This document shows, one piece after another, positions 22,497-31,179 of a DNA stretch of 32,500 nucleotides; within the stretch, counting starts at the first letter, position 1, and each line of letters begins with the position of its first letter. The notes beneath the pieces were generated by a model that was not told where the DNA came from, ran no database searches, and saw nothing but the letters and a program-made list of their open reading frames with translations. The stretch comes from Deinococcus aquatilis DSM 23025 (GTDB taxonomy: Bacteria > Deinococcota > Deinococci > Deinococcales > Deinococcaceae): the NCBI RefSeq assembly GCF_000378445.1, contig NZ_KB899744.1, forward strand, positions 1 to 32,500, read 5' to 3'. Both the position numbers and the translations under genes were made by a program.

Positions 22497-22539
22497 AACG
22501 GCCTGCACACTCTTCCAAATAAAGAGCGTGCAGGCCGTT
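22497..22539. terminator. Bidirectional terminator hairpin
   Basis: An 18-bp near-perfect stem, AACGGCCTGCACACTCTT (22497-22514) with AAGAGCGTGCAGGCCGTT (22522-22539), one mismatch. It lies between two convergent genes. T-runs are short, but the stem is strong. Confidence 0.85.
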
Positions 22540-22566
22540 AAAGATGATTGACGAAAAGGACCGGGA

Positions 22567-24081
22567 TCAAGCCGTCATGATGTCGATCGGTACAGGCGCA
22601 CGCACTCGGCGGCGCACACCCTGGGCATAGTCGGTCAGGTCGCCCAACAGCTCGCCGATGCCCACGCGCAGCAGGTACTGACCGCCGGGCAAGGGAGTGA
22701 GCGCCAGGAAGGGAGCGCGGGTGAGGGTGTCCAGAATGCTGCTCAGTTCGGCGGTGTTGACGCCGCTGCCGAGGCGTTCGGCCAGCCGGTTCACACTGAC
22801 GATGCTGTGTGCGGGCTGCTGGGAAAGGGTGAGCAGCACGAAGGTAAATGCGCCGCGCTGGGCGAGGTGGGCACTGACCAGTTCAGCAATGCTGGCGGCA
22901 CTTTCCAGGTCCAGATTGCCCGCACGCCAGTAGCCCCGCAGGTCGATGGCGCTGATGGGAGCCAGGCGGGCGTGTTCGGTGAGTGCAGCCAGGGCTTCTT
23001 CAGTCAGGCGGGGCACTCCTGCGGCGGGGCGTTCCTGTTCGGTGGTCAGAAGGGCACGGTGCAGGTCAGGAACGCCCGCTGCATCCTTCCAGGTGGACTG
23101 AGCCATCGCCGCCAGCGTGGGCGCGATCAGCACCGCGTAGCTGTGTTGCGGCCCCAGGTCTGCCGTCAGGCGCAGTAGGCCGCCGCCGGGATGATCGAGG
23201 CGGTATCCGGTCAGGCGGGCAAGTTCGGTCACCAGGCCTTCTGGGGTGGTGGGCATGGGCGGCAAGGTGGAAGGCGCAGGCGACGGGGATTGTTGCGCTG
23301 CCTCTGTCCCAGCCGCCTTGATCTGCGCTGGCGCTGCCTGACGCGTGGGGTTCGGTTCGGTGCGGCCCTGCACGCTGTTGCCATTGACCTGCCCGTACCC
23401 GCTGTTCCCGTGCCCGTTGCCACCGTTTACAGCACCGTTCGGGCCGCTGCGGGTGGGCGTGACCCTGACGGTGTTGCCCGCCTGGGCGGCCTGGGCCATG
23501 ACCAGTTGGGCACTCAGATGCTCGGTGGCCGGAAGCTGAATCGGGGTGGCTCCTTCCCGTCCCTCTGTCCGCGCTTCTGCCTTCGCTTCGGCCCTGACCT
23601 CAGTTCTCGGGGTGTCGGTTCTGACTTCCGGGGCTTCGGTGCGGGTCTGCTCAGGCTTCCCACTCTCTGCTTTGGCAGCAGGGGCGGCAGCGGCCTCGGC
23701 GTCGATTCGCTCCATCCGCACTTCCCGGACATGGGGCGTGGAAGACACGACTACCCGGCGCGATTCGGGGGTTTTGGGCAGGGTGCGCGGCGGCGGCTGT
23801 ACGGCGTGCGGCTTCACGATGGCTTCCACCTGATAACGCGACGGTGCGAGGGCCGTCAGCATCAGCACGTCGTTTACACCCAGATGCTGCGCGTGGTACA
23901 GGCCGCCCAGGCCCCACACGCGCCCCCGCTCCCGGTCAATCTGCACGGCGTGTTCCTGACCCCGGTCATCTACGAACTGGGCCGGGCCATGTTGAGGAAA
24001 ATAACCTTCGATGTATTTGGCAAGTCGCAGGCTGCCTTCTTGCAAGCAGGGCCGGGTAATGATGTAACGCACTGATTTCAT
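22567..24081 (-). CDS. Large protein of unknown function with disordered linker
   Basis: A 504-aa protein I do not recognise by name. Three parts are visible. Residues 1-80 form a compact N-terminal domain ([11 protein letters not shown], then a Gly/Leu-rich stretch ending LGVNDVLML) that looks like a small beta-barrel-type binding domain. About 85-285 is a disordered linker rich in Glu/Ala/Arg/Thr, then Asn/Gly, then Ala/Pro/Gln. About 285-504 is a folded alpha/beta domain with no catalytic motif I can name, containing [17 protein letters not shown], which could be a helix-turn-helix. GGAGG lies 9 nt before the ATG. A strong promoter (TTGACA/TTTAAA) lies about 65 bp upstream, so expression should be high. 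The composition suggests a DNA- or RNA-associated protein, but this is only inference. Confidence 0.8.
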   Translation of the reverse strand: MKSVRYIITRPCLQEGSLRLAKYIEGYFPQHGPAQFVDDRGQEHAVQIDRERGRVWGLGGLYHAQHLGVNDVLMLTALAPSRYQVEAIVKPHAVQPPPRTLPKTPESRRVVVSSTPHVREVRMERIDAEAAAAPAAKAESGKPEQTRTEAPEVRTDTPRTEVRAEAKAEARTEGREGATPIQLPATEHLSAQLVMAQAAQAGNTVRVTPTRSGPNGAVNGGNGHGNSGYGQVNGNSVQGRTEPNPTRQAAPAQIKAAGTEAAQQSPSPAPSTLPPMPTTPEGLVTELARLTGYRLDHPGGGLLRLTADLGPQHSYAVLIAPTLAAMAQSTWKDAAGVPDLHRALLTTEQERPAAGVPRLTEEALAALTEHARLAPISAIDLRGYWRAGNLDLESAASIAELVSAHLAQRGAFTFVLLTLSQQPAHSIVSVNRLAERLGSGVNTAELSSILDTLTRAPFLALTPLPGGQYLLRVGIGELLGDLTDYAQGVRRRVRAPVPIDIMTA

Positions 24082-24148
24082 GCGGGGGTTCCTCCGTTAC
24101 AAGCGGCCCCGCTTCCTGCGGAGACGCGGTCATGCAAGCTAATGTCTG

Positions 24149-24178
24149 TTTAAAGTAGCAGAAGAAAGGCCTTGTCAA
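24149..24178 (-). promoter_or_regulatory. Strong promoter of the unknown-function gene at 22567-24081
   Basis: On the minus strand, consensus TTGACA (24178-24173), an 18-nt spacer and TTTAAA (24154-24149). The start should be near 24142, leaving a leader of about 60 nt with a Shine-Dalgarno sequence. Confidence 0.65.
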
Positions 24179-24237
24179 GTCGAGAAGCACGGTCACTAAG
24201 TAAGTCAGAGCGCACTCTGTTAAGAGTTGTGGCCCGT

Positions 24238-24254
24238 GATCTGTAAGACAGATC
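24238..24254. promoter_or_regulatory. 17-bp inverted repeat, candidate operator
   Basis: GATCTGT-AAG-ACAGATC, a perfect 7-bp inverted repeat with a 3-bp centre, lies between the minus-strand promoter at 24149-24178 and the plus-strand gene at 24367. A second, weaker dyad CAGAG-CGCA-CTCTG is at 24206-24219. The size and symmetry fit a dimeric repressor site. Confidence 0.5.
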
Positions 24255-24354
24255 AAAGCCCGCGCAGACATGAAGTACGTGAAGGCGGCCAGTGCACCTG
24301 CACCCCAGTTTTCTTCCCGGCACCGAAAACCTCGCCACAGACGCACAGAACGTT

Positions 24355-24360
24355 TATTGT
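24355..24360 (+). promoter_or_regulatory. Putative -10 box of a leaderless promoter (SnoaL-like gene)
   Basis: TATTGT ends 6 nt before the ATG at 24367; there is no Shine-Dalgarno sequence. Confidence 0.5.
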
Positions 24361-24366
24361 TGGCAC

Positions 24367-24798
24367 ATGACCTCCAGCCCCCAAGCAACGGCCCTGACCC
24401 TGGTGCAGCAGTACTACGCCGCTTTTAATGCCGCCGATGCAGAAGGCATGCTGGCCCTCCTGAGTGAAGATGTACGCCACGACATTAACGAGGGCGAGAC
24501 ACAACTGGGCCGCGACACCTTCCGGGAATTCCTGGCAAAAATGGACGCCCATTACCGCGAGCAGGCCGCCGACCTGGTGATCATGGCAAGTGCAGACGGA
24601 ACCCGCGCCGCCGCCGAATTTGTGATTCACGGGGAATACCTGCAAACAGACGCCGGGCTGCCCGAAGCTGCCGGACAACGCTACGTGCTGCCTGTGGGGG
24701 CCTTTTTTGAAATTCGCGACAGCGGGCAGGGCCTCCAGATCGCCCGCGTGACCAACTATTACAATCTGGCCGACTGGACCCGGCAGGTGGGCGGCTGA
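24367..24798 (+). CDS. SnoaL/NTF2-like domain protein (ketosteroid isomerase-related)
   Basis: A 143-aa single-domain protein with the cone-shaped NTF2-like fold: the N-terminal helix LVQQYYAAFNAADAEGMLALLSEDVRHDIN is the classic opening, followed by strands with AAEFVIHGEYL and the C-terminal RVTNYYNLADW. Enzymes of this group include isomerases and cyclases; others only bind ligands. The substrate cannot be inferred. The frame is open upstream to 24292, but the ATG at 24367 is chosen because the fold starts there and a -10 box lies 6 nt before it. The GNAT gene begins 5 bp after the stop, so the two form an operon. Confidence 0.85.
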   Translation: MTSSPQATALTLVQQYYAAFNAADAEGMLALLSEDVRHDINEGETQLGRDTFREFLAKMDAHYREQAADLVIMASADGTRAAAEFVIHGEYLQTDAGLPEAAGQRYVLPVGAFFEIRDSGQGLQIARVTNYYNLADWTRQVGG

Positions 24799-24803
24799 GG
24801 CCA

Positions 24804-25406
24804 ATGCCCTCTCTGCAACCCGTCACCGTTTCGCCTGCCACTGGGCCAGAGTTGCAGGCCGCCTTGCCGGAATTGGCCCACCTGCGCCGGGAAGTCTTCC
24901 GGGCCTTTCCCTACCTGTATGAGGGCGACGCCGAATACGAAGAGAACTACCTGCGAACCTACCTGAACGCACCGGGGGCGGTGGTGGCACTGGCCCGTGA
25001 GGAAGGTGGGCGCGTGGTGGGGGCCAGCACCGCCCTGCCGCTGCTACAGGAGACGCTGGAGGTGCAGGCTCCGTTTGCCGCGTCCGAATTCGACCCGGCA
25101 GACGTGCTGTATCTGGGAGAAAGTGTGCTGCTGCCCGAATTCCGGGGGCGCGGCCTCGGCCATCAATTTTTTGATGTGCGGGAAGCCCATGCCCGAGCTC
25201 TGAGCCTCGGCGTCACAGCCTTCTGTGCGGTGCAGCGGCCTCCGTCCCATCCAGCCCGCCCATCCGACTACCGCCCGCTGAATGCCTTCTGGACCGCACA
25301 CGGCTACACCGAACGCCCCGACCTGCACACCCAGATGAGCTGGCGGGATGTGGGAGAAACGGAGGAAACGGCCAAGGAGATGCGGTTCTGGGTGAGGCGG
25401 TTGTAG
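24804..25406 (+). CDS. GNAT family N-acetyltransferase
   Basis: A 200-aa acetyl-CoA-dependent acyltransferase. The acetyl-CoA pyrophosphate loop is LPEFRGRGLGHQFF (the R/Q-x-x-G-x-G/A pattern), preceded by a beta strand with LYLGESVLL. The substrate is unknown. The start ATG follows the SnoaL-like gene by 5 bp, so translation is probably coupled. Downstream it meets a convergent dynamin-like gene, with an imperfect palindrome between them. Confidence 0.88.
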   Translation: MPSLQPVTVSPATGPELQAALPELAHLRREVFRAFPYLYEGDAEYEENYLRTYLNAPGAVVALAREEGGRVVGASTALPLLQETLEVQAPFAASEFDPADVLYLGESVLLPEFRGRGLGHQFFDVREAHARALSLGVTAFCAVQRPPSHPARPSDYRPLNAFWTAHGYTERPDLHTQMSWRDVGETEETAKEMRFWVRRL

Positions 25407-25418
25407 GACGTGGAGGAT

Positions 25419-25464
25419 GGATCGTAGAACGTGGGAAGAGATTTTGAACCACGCTCTACGATCT
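25419..25464. repeat. Imperfect palindrome between convergent genes
   Basis: GGATCGTAGAACGTGG (25419-25434) pairs with CCACGCTCTACGATCT (25449-25464) at 14 of 16 positions plus one G-U pair, with a 14-nt loop. The arms carry the ATCG...GTGG words of the complement of the ccacgat heptamer. It may work as a two-way terminator, though there is no T-run. Confidence 0.7.
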
Positions 25465-25484
25465 CCCCACCACCTTCCTACTTC

Positions 25485-27179
25485 CTAGCCCAGCGCCTTG
25501 ACCTCTGTTTGCAGCCCTTCCAGCGTGGCCCGCAGTTGCGCGGCCCGCACCTGTGCACCTGCCAGCCTCGCCTGCTCCTGCTCTGTAAAGCGGGTATAGG
25601 GGCTGATGGCGTCGCGCAATCTCGCGTCGGCGCGTTCCTGCTCTCGCTCGAATTCGCGGCGCACGATCTGTTCGAGGGCGGCCCGCAGGGTGGCGATTTT
25701 CTGGCGAAGGCCGCGCTGGGCCTGCACGCGCTTGTTGGGCAACACGAACAGCCCGAGGCTGCCCAGCGTCAGGCCCGCCAGAATGCCGCCCGTAAAATCG
25801 AGGGCACTGGCCCCGATCAGTGCGCCGATGCCCGCGCCGATGCCGATGCCCCCGGCCAGGCCGCCCACCGCGCCCTTGAGGGCATCCTCGGCATCGCGGG
25901 AAAGCTGGCGGCCCAGTTCGTGTTCGGTGGTGGCTTCCAGGTGGTCGCGGGCGCTCCCGGCGATGCCTTCCAGCAAGGCTCCACGGTCATAGCTGAAGCG
26001 GGTGCGGGCCACCTCGCTGCTGGGCTGGCGGCGGATCAGGAACGCCTGTACGTCCTCCCAGAAGTGCAGATTGGCCTCCACGAAGCGGTCGATCATGGTG
26101 CCAAATTGCCGGTCTATGGCGTCGGGCAGGTCGGCCACCGCCTCACGCCGGAAAGCGTCTTCCAGGTCACGGCTGTTCAGCAGACCGCGCAGGTTGCGAA
26201 AGGTCAACTTGGAATCTATGAATTTGTCGGCCCGCACCTCAAATTCACTGAGCAGGCGGCCCATGCGGTTCAGTTGGCCGTCCAGTTCGCCCAGCATGGT
26301 TTCGCGGTGGCGTTCGCGCTGGCCCTCCAGATCGCGCAGGATGGCCACGTCCTCGCCCAAAGTCTGGCGGGCGGCGTGAGCACGGGCTTCCTCGCCGCTC
26401 AGAATTTCGGTGGCCGTGCTGAGCGGAGAGGCCAGTTTTAAGCGGGTGCGCTCGGTTTCCGAGAGCCGGAGCTTCAGGACTTCGCGCAGGGCATGGAAAC
26501 CCGGATCGCCGCCGCGCTGCTCGCCCCGCGCACTGATCAGCAACACGGGCGGCGTGAGGCCCAAGACCCCGCGTGCCCCCGCCTCCACGAACTCGCGCAC
26601 CTGCGCTTTCTGGGCCTGCGTTTCCAGCAGATCGGACTTGTTGACCACCATGATCACGCTGCGGCCCCAGCGGGCAGCCAGACTCAGAAACTGGCGCTCG
26701 GACTCGGTAAAGGGGCGGTCGGCGCTGGTCAGAAACAGGACCAGGTCGGCACGCGGCAAAAACCCTTCCGTGAGGGCCTGATGCTGACGAATAATCGCGT
26801 TGGTGCCGGGGGTATCGACCAACGCCACCCCTTCCAGACTGGGCAGCGGATAGGTCAGGCGGCTGACGAAGGGGTCACGGGTGGGTTCCATTGCGCCGGG
26901 TTTGTCGCCGTGAACCAGCACATAAATCCGGTCGGTGGTGGGCGTGACTCCCTCGGGCAACACGGACGCGCCCAGCAGGGCATTCACAAAACTGCTTTTG
27001 CCCGCATTGAACTCCCCGACCACCACCAGCAAGAACACTTCATCCAGTGACCGGGTCGCGGTGCGGGCGTAGTCCACGGCTTCCGGCGGTGCGCCCTGCG
27101 TTTCCAGAAAGGCCTGAAGGTCGGCCAGTAAGCTGCGCTCTCGCGTGAGGATGTCTTGGACCCGGTCGGAAACCAGCAT
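25485..27179 (-). CDS. Bacterial dynamin-like GTPase
   Basis: A 564-aa protein. The N-terminal GTPase has G1 GEFNAGKSS (55-63), a G2 Thr in TPTT, G3 DTPG (122-125) and G4 NKSD (180-183). Long helices follow (about 235-425). A hydrophobic, Gly-rich paired segment at about residues 445-485 should insert into membrane, and a final coiled coil (about 490-564) folds back. This is the layout of bacterial dynamin-like proteins, which bend or fuse membranes using GTP. Many occur as pairs; no partner is adjacent here. TACCCT lies 6 nt upstream of the ATG on the minus strand, suggesting a leaderless transcript, and the gene is divergent from the ThiF-like gene. Confidence 0.9.
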   Translation of the reverse strand: MLVSDRVQDILTRERSLLADLQAFLETQGAPPEAVDYARTATRSLDEVFLLVVVGEFNAGKSSFVNALLGASVLPEGVTPTTDRIYVLVHGDKPGAMEPTRDPFVSRLTYPLPSLEGVALVDTPGTNAIIRQHQALTEGFLPRADLVLFLTSADRPFTESERQFLSLAARWGRSVIMVVNKSDLLETQAQKAQVREFVEAGARGVLGLTPPVLLISARGEQRGGDPGFHALREVLKLRLSETERTRLKLASPLSTATEILSGEEARAHAARQTLGEDVAILRDLEGQRERHRETMLGELDGQLNRMGRLLSEFEVRADKFIDSKLTFRNLRGLLNSRDLEDAFRREAVADLPDAIDRQFGTMIDRFVEANLHFWEDVQAFLIRRQPSSEVARTRFSYDRGALLEGIAGSARDHLEATTEHELGRQLSRDAEDALKGAVGGLAGGIGIGAGIGALIGASALDFTGGILAGLTLGSLGLFVLPNKRVQAQRGLRQKIATLRAALEQIVRREFEREQERADARLRDAISPYTRFTEQEQARLAGAQVRAAQLRATLEGLQTEVKALG

Positions 27180-27185
27180 GGCTAC

Positions 27186-27191
27186 AGGGTA
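27186..27191 (-). promoter_or_regulatory. Putative -10 box of a leaderless promoter (dynamin-like gene)
   Basis: TACCCT on the minus strand ends 6 nt before the ATG at 27179, the same box and spacing as at the first gene of the window. Confidence 0.5.
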
Positions 27192-27249
27192 CGCTGTGAG
27201 GCGGCAGGCAACGCTGACGAGAGGTTGGGAATTGAGATTCAGGCAACGC

Positions 27250-27255
27250 TACACT
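27250..27255 (+). promoter_or_regulatory. Putative -10 box of a leaderless promoter (ThiF-like gene)
   Basis: TACACT ends 6 nt before the ATG at 27262; there is no Shine-Dalgarno sequence. Confidence 0.5.
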
Positions 27256-27261
27256 TGCTCC

Positions 27262-28026
27262 ATGTCTCCTCTGTCACGCGCCGAACTGCGCCGCTATTCC
27301 CGGCCCCTGCTGGTGCCCGAATGGCAGGAAGGGGGCGCACAGGAACGCCTCCGGGCGGCCTCGGTGCTGGTGGTGGGTGCGGGCGGACTGGGCGGCCCCG
27401 TGGCGACACAACTGGCGGGCGCGGGCGTGGGAAGCCTGGTGATAGCCGACGGCGACACCGTAGATGTGAGCAATCTGCACCGACAGACCCACTTTGAATT
27501 TGCGGACGTGGGGCGCAGCAAAGCGGAGGTGACGGCGGCGCGGGCGCAGGCCATCAACCCATTTGTGCGGGTAGAAACTGCCCCCATGCTGACCGCCGAA
27601 AATGCCGATGCCCTGGTCAGCGACGTGGATCTGGTCATAGACGCCACCGATAACTTTGAGGCCCGCTACGCTATGGCCGATGCCTGTGAGCGGGCGCAGA
27701 AAACCTCGGTGTGGGGAGCAGCCAGCGGAACCACCGGCATGGTCAGCGTGTTCGGACCTGATCCGGCGGGCAGTGAGACACAACTGCCACAGGCGGTACT
27801 GGGGCTGCGCGACGTGTTCCCGGTGCCTGAAGGAGCCGAATCCTGCGCTGAGGCCGGGGTGCTGGGACCGCTGCCCAGTATCGTGGGCGCAATGATGGCC
27901 CTCGAAGCCCTGAAAGTGTTGGGCGGGGTCGGCCAGACGTTATGGGGAAGAATCTGGACGTTCGATGCCCTCTCTGCCGAGGTTCGGGTACTGAAACTCC
28001 GCCCCCGGTTCTCTGTGGTCAGGTAG
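27262..28026 (+). CDS. ThiF/MoeB/HesA-family adenylyltransferase (E1-like)
   Basis: A 254-aa Rossmann-type enzyme that activates the C-terminal Gly-Gly of a ubiquitin-like sulphur carrier (ThiS or MoaD type) as an acyl-adenylate. The ATP loop is GAGGLG (39-44); NLHRQ (71-75) and DATDNF with D130 form the adenylation site. C195 lies in the ESCAEAGVLG segment. The structural zinc site of MoeB/ThiF is missing: the usual CYRCLF stretch reads AVLGLRDVF and the C-terminal CPxCG is absent. No carrier-protein gene is nearby, so the pathway (thiamin or molybdopterin) cannot be told. An in-frame ATG lies upstream (27145), but the ATG at 27262 has a -10 box 6 nt before it and fits the family start. Confidence 0.87.
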   Translation: MSPLSRAELRRYSRPLLVPEWQEGGAQERLRAASVLVVGAGGLGGPVATQLAGAGVGSLVIADGDTVDVSNLHRQTHFEFADVGRSKAEVTAARAQAINPFVRVETAPMLTAENADALVSDVDLVIDATDNFEARYAMADACERAQKTSVWGAASGTTGMVSVFGPDPAGSETQLPQAVLGLRDVFPVPEGAESCAEAGVLGPLPSIVGAMMALEALKVLGGVGQTLWGRIWTFDALSAEVRVLKLRPRFSVVR

Positions 28027-28168
28027 CTCGGCCTTAACAGTCTACTCATTAAATATTCATTAAAATTGCCCAATTTAAGGGGAATTTCTCACATACCAGT
28101 CTTTTTTGTCGCTGGAGGGACAGCAGCCAGAGATGACAAAATACCCCCACCAGCGCACCTTTCCGGGT

Positions 28169-28196
28169 TTGCTTAAGTCCAAACGTGTGTTAAGCT
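28169..28196 (+). promoter_or_regulatory. HU gene promoter
   Basis: TTGCTT (-35, 28169-28174), a 16-nt spacer and TAAGCT (-10, 28191-28196). The start should be near 28203, leaving a leader of about 43 nt with a Shine-Dalgarno sequence. Confidence 0.55.
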
Positions 28197-28206
28197 CCAT
28201 TTGAGC

Positions 28207-28220
28207 TGAGCAGCTGCTCA
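28207..28220. promoter_or_regulatory. 14-bp perfect palindrome at HU transcription start
   Basis: TGAGCAGCTGCTCA is self-complementary and falls a few bases after the predicted start site, where a repressor would block transcription. It could also form a small hairpin in the leader. Confidence 0.5.
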
Positions 28221-28245
28221 TTACTTCACCACCGGAGGCCCAACC

Positions 28246-28626
28246 ATGACCAAAAAAGCCAAACCCGCCGCCAAGAAAACCGCTGCCAGCAAGGCGGCCC
28301 CCAAGAGCAGTGCCAAAGCCAGCAAGGCAGCCCCGGCACCCGCTGCCGCCAACAAGGTCGCCAAGACCCAGATCATTGATCTGGTGGCCGACGCCACGAC
28401 CCTGAGCAAGAAGCAGGCCGCCGAAGCCGTGTCCAGCATGCTTGATCTGGTCGTAGCTGCCCTCAAAGACGGTAAGAGTGTGGGACTTCCCGGCCTCGGC
28501 ACCCTCAGCGTGGCCGCCACCGCCGAGCGTCAGGGCGTGCGTCCCGGCACCAGCGACAGAATCACCATCCCTGCGGGCAAAAAGGTGCGCTTCAAGGTTG
28601 CCAGCACCCTCAAGGGCACCCTCTAA
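28246..28626 (+). CDS. hup: Nucleoid protein HU with basic N-terminal tail
   Basis: A 126-aa protein. Residues 37-126 form the HU fold, beginning [16 protein letters not shown]. The DNA-bending arm reads [12 protein letters not shown] (97-108) where most HU proteins have GRNPxTG; the tip Pro (P100) is kept. Residues 1-36 are a Lys/Ala/Pro/Ser tail like a histone H1 C-terminus, a trait known for Deinococcus HU. It binds and compacts DNA as a dimer. GGAGG lies 8 nt before the ATG. A promoter, a perfect palindrome and a strong terminator make it a single-gene unit. Confidence 0.95.
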   Translation: MTKKAKPAAKKTAASKAAPKSSAKASKAAPAPAAANKVAKTQIIDLVADATTLSKKQAAEAVSSMLDLVVAALKDGKSVGLPGLGTLSVAATAERQGVRPGTSDRITIPAGKKVRFKVASTLKGTL

Positions 28627-28649
28627 CCCTCTCTTCCCACGCAATTCAG

Positions 28650-28680
28650 TCACCCCCGGATCTCTGGGGGTGATTTTTTT
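28650..28680 (+). terminator. Intrinsic terminator of the HU gene
   Basis: A perfect 8-bp stem TCACCCCC (28650-28657)/GGGGGTGA (28666-28673) with an 8-nt loop, followed by seven T. Confidence 0.95.
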
Positions 28681-28893
28681 ATGTCATCTTCTGGACTCAA
28701 CCCTAGTGGATTAAACAGAGCAGTTGATAGAAATGGTAAACTTGTGGGAGATAGACCGAAGTGAGACGGGACAGGCGCCGCTCCGACCTTTATGCAGGGT
28801 TTATCAAGTCACTGGTCTCGGCCCTTTTGTCATACGTCCTACAAGCCCTGTCCTGTGCTGCCCAGTACGGTGACGCATATCGGAGGCCTACCC
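28681..28893. other. Upstream region of the osmF-type operon
   Basis: 213 bp with no supported gene. TTGATA and TAAACT occur at about 28725 and 28737, but they are too close to each other to be a normal promoter pair, so the promoter is not assigned. GGAGG, 5 nt before position 28889, is the osmF ribosome-binding site. Confidence 0.4.
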
Positions 28894-29808
<915 letters not shown>

Positions 29809-29828
29809 CCATGCGGGCGGACGGCGAA

Positions 29829-29848
29829 AGGCTGCGCGGCTTTTTCCC
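29829..29848 (+). terminator. Weak terminator-like hairpin after osmF
   Basis: A 5-bp stem with a GCGC loop (AGGCT-GCGC-GGCTT) runs into a T-stretch in the 73-bp gap after osmF. Two pairs are G-U. It may lower transcription of the permease gene relative to the binding protein, which is commonly needed in excess. Confidence 0.4.
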
Positions 29849-29881
29849 TGCCTGGGATCAGCCCCGCCCTGTGGCCGCCGC

Positions 29882-31075
29882 GTGAACATCTCTGACTCGG
29901 AAGGGGCGGGGGGCAACAGGCCTTCCGCCCCACTGCTGTCGGCAGTCAGAGCTGACGTGCTGTCGGTGCTGGGGCTTGCCGCACTGCCTATGCTGGCAGG
30001 CGCGTTTCTGCCCTGGGTCCTGTTACGGCCCAACCGCCTTGCACCGGGTGACTACCTGCGGTTGCCACCGGCCTGGGCAGTCCTGATGGTGGTATTGGCC
30101 CTCCTGCCGCTGCTGGCCGCACGCTTGTTACCACGGCTAACGTGGCTGGCGGCTGGGTTGGCGGTGGTGGCCGTGTTCTGGGTGCTGGGCCTGCAAACCC
30201 GCAGCGCCCTGCTCGGTCAGGCCGAATTTGCGCGGGCCAGTGCGGCGGCGGGCCTGTGGCTGAGCGGGCTGGGCGCACTGATCGCCGCCTACGGCGCGGG
30301 CCTGCTGTTGCCGGGCAGAAGCCGGGCACTGGCCTGGGCATGGGTGCCCGCCGTACTGGGGCTGCTCCTGGCGGGCCACCTCTCGGGCTGGTCGGTGCTG
30401 GTCGAGGCCCGCAACGAGGGGCCACGCTGGGTGCAGGAATTGGGTCAACATCTGCGGCTGGTGGGCACGGCGCTGGGATTGTCCACGCTGATCGGCGTGC
30501 CTTTGGCGGTCTGGGCCGCTGGGCGCGAACGGGTGGCCGGGGCAGTGTTGGGCCTCGCCAACGCCGTTCAAACGTTGCCCAGTCTGGCCCTCCTGGGGCT
30601 GCTGATCGCGCCTCTTTCTGCCCTTTCCACCGCATTTCCAGCGTTGCGGGCGGCAGGTATTTCGGGCATCGGGGTGGCTCCGGCACTGACGGCCATGACC
30701 CTCTACGCCCTGCTGCCGATCCTGAGAAATGGTGTGGTGGCGCTGCGGGGCGTTCCCGCAGGCACGGTAGACGCCGCACGCGGTATGGGCATGACAGGCC
30801 GTCAGATTTTCTGGCGGGTGCAGGTGCCACTAGCGCTTCCCGTCTGGCTCACCGGAATTCGGCAGGCAGCCGTATTGCTGGTGGGTGTGGCATCGGTGGC
30901 CGCCCTGATCGGCGCGGGCGGGCTGGGCACCTACATCTTCAAGGGGCTACAGAGCGCCGCCGCCGACCTGATTTTGCTGGGAGCCGTCCCCGCCGCGCTG
31001 CTGGCGATTGGCGTGGACGCTGCTCTGCGTGGGCTGGAAGTCTGGCTGGGCCGCCGTTTTGGACGGGTGGGATGA
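29882..31075 (+). CDS. yehY: ABC transporter permease YehY-like (long form)
   Basis: A 397-aa permease. The C-terminal ~200 residues carry the BPD transport fold with the coupling motif around GMGMTGRQIFWRVQVPLALP (about residues 301-320). The N-terminal ~170 residues add extra hydrophobic segments, as in the ~385-aa YehY and unlike the short OpuBB-type permeases. It forms the channel with the second permease (32132 onward) and the ATPase. The start is a GTG with no Shine-Dalgarno sequence, so the exact start is uncertain. It follows osmF by 73 bp. Confidence 0.9.
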   Translation: MNISDSEGAGGNRPSAPLLSAVRADVLSVLGLAALPMLAGAFLPWVLLRPNRLAPGDYLRLPPAWAVLMVVLALLPLLAARLLPRLTWLAAGLAVVAVFWVLGLQTRSALLGQAEFARASAAAGLWLSGLGALIAAYGAGLLLPGRSRALAWAWVPAVLGLLLAGHLSGWSVLVEARNEGPRWVQELGQHLRLVGTALGLSTLIGVPLAVWAAGRERVAGAVLGLANAVQTLPSLALLGLLIAPLSALSTAFPALRAAGISGIGVAPALTAMTLYALLPILRNGVVALRGVPAGTVDAARGMGMTGRQIFWRVQVPLALPVWLTGIRQAAVLLVGVASVAALIGAGGLGTYIFKGLQSAAADLILLGAVPAALLAIGVDAALRGLEVWLGRRFGRVG

Positions 31076-31155
31076 TGGCGCGGCAGCCGATCTGTGTTGC
31101 CTCTCTGCTCGGCGCTTCCCACTCGGCGTCTCCTCTCTCGCCCTCCGGAGTTTTT

Positions 31156-31179
31156 ATGACTGATCAGAGTTTTTTATGA
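31156..31179 (+). CDS. Possible 7-residue leader peptide overlapping the ATPase start
   Basis: CCGGAG lies 5 nt before an ATG at 31156 that encodes MTDQSFL and then stops at TGA (31177-31179). That stop overlaps the ATPase start codon (ATG 31176-31178) as ATGA. The ATPase itself has only a poor ribosome-binding site, so re-initiation after this mini-frame is plausible. The two starts look like a local duplication (GAGTTTTTATGACTGA and GAGTTTTTTATGATTGA). Confidence 0.4.
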   Translation: MTDQSFL

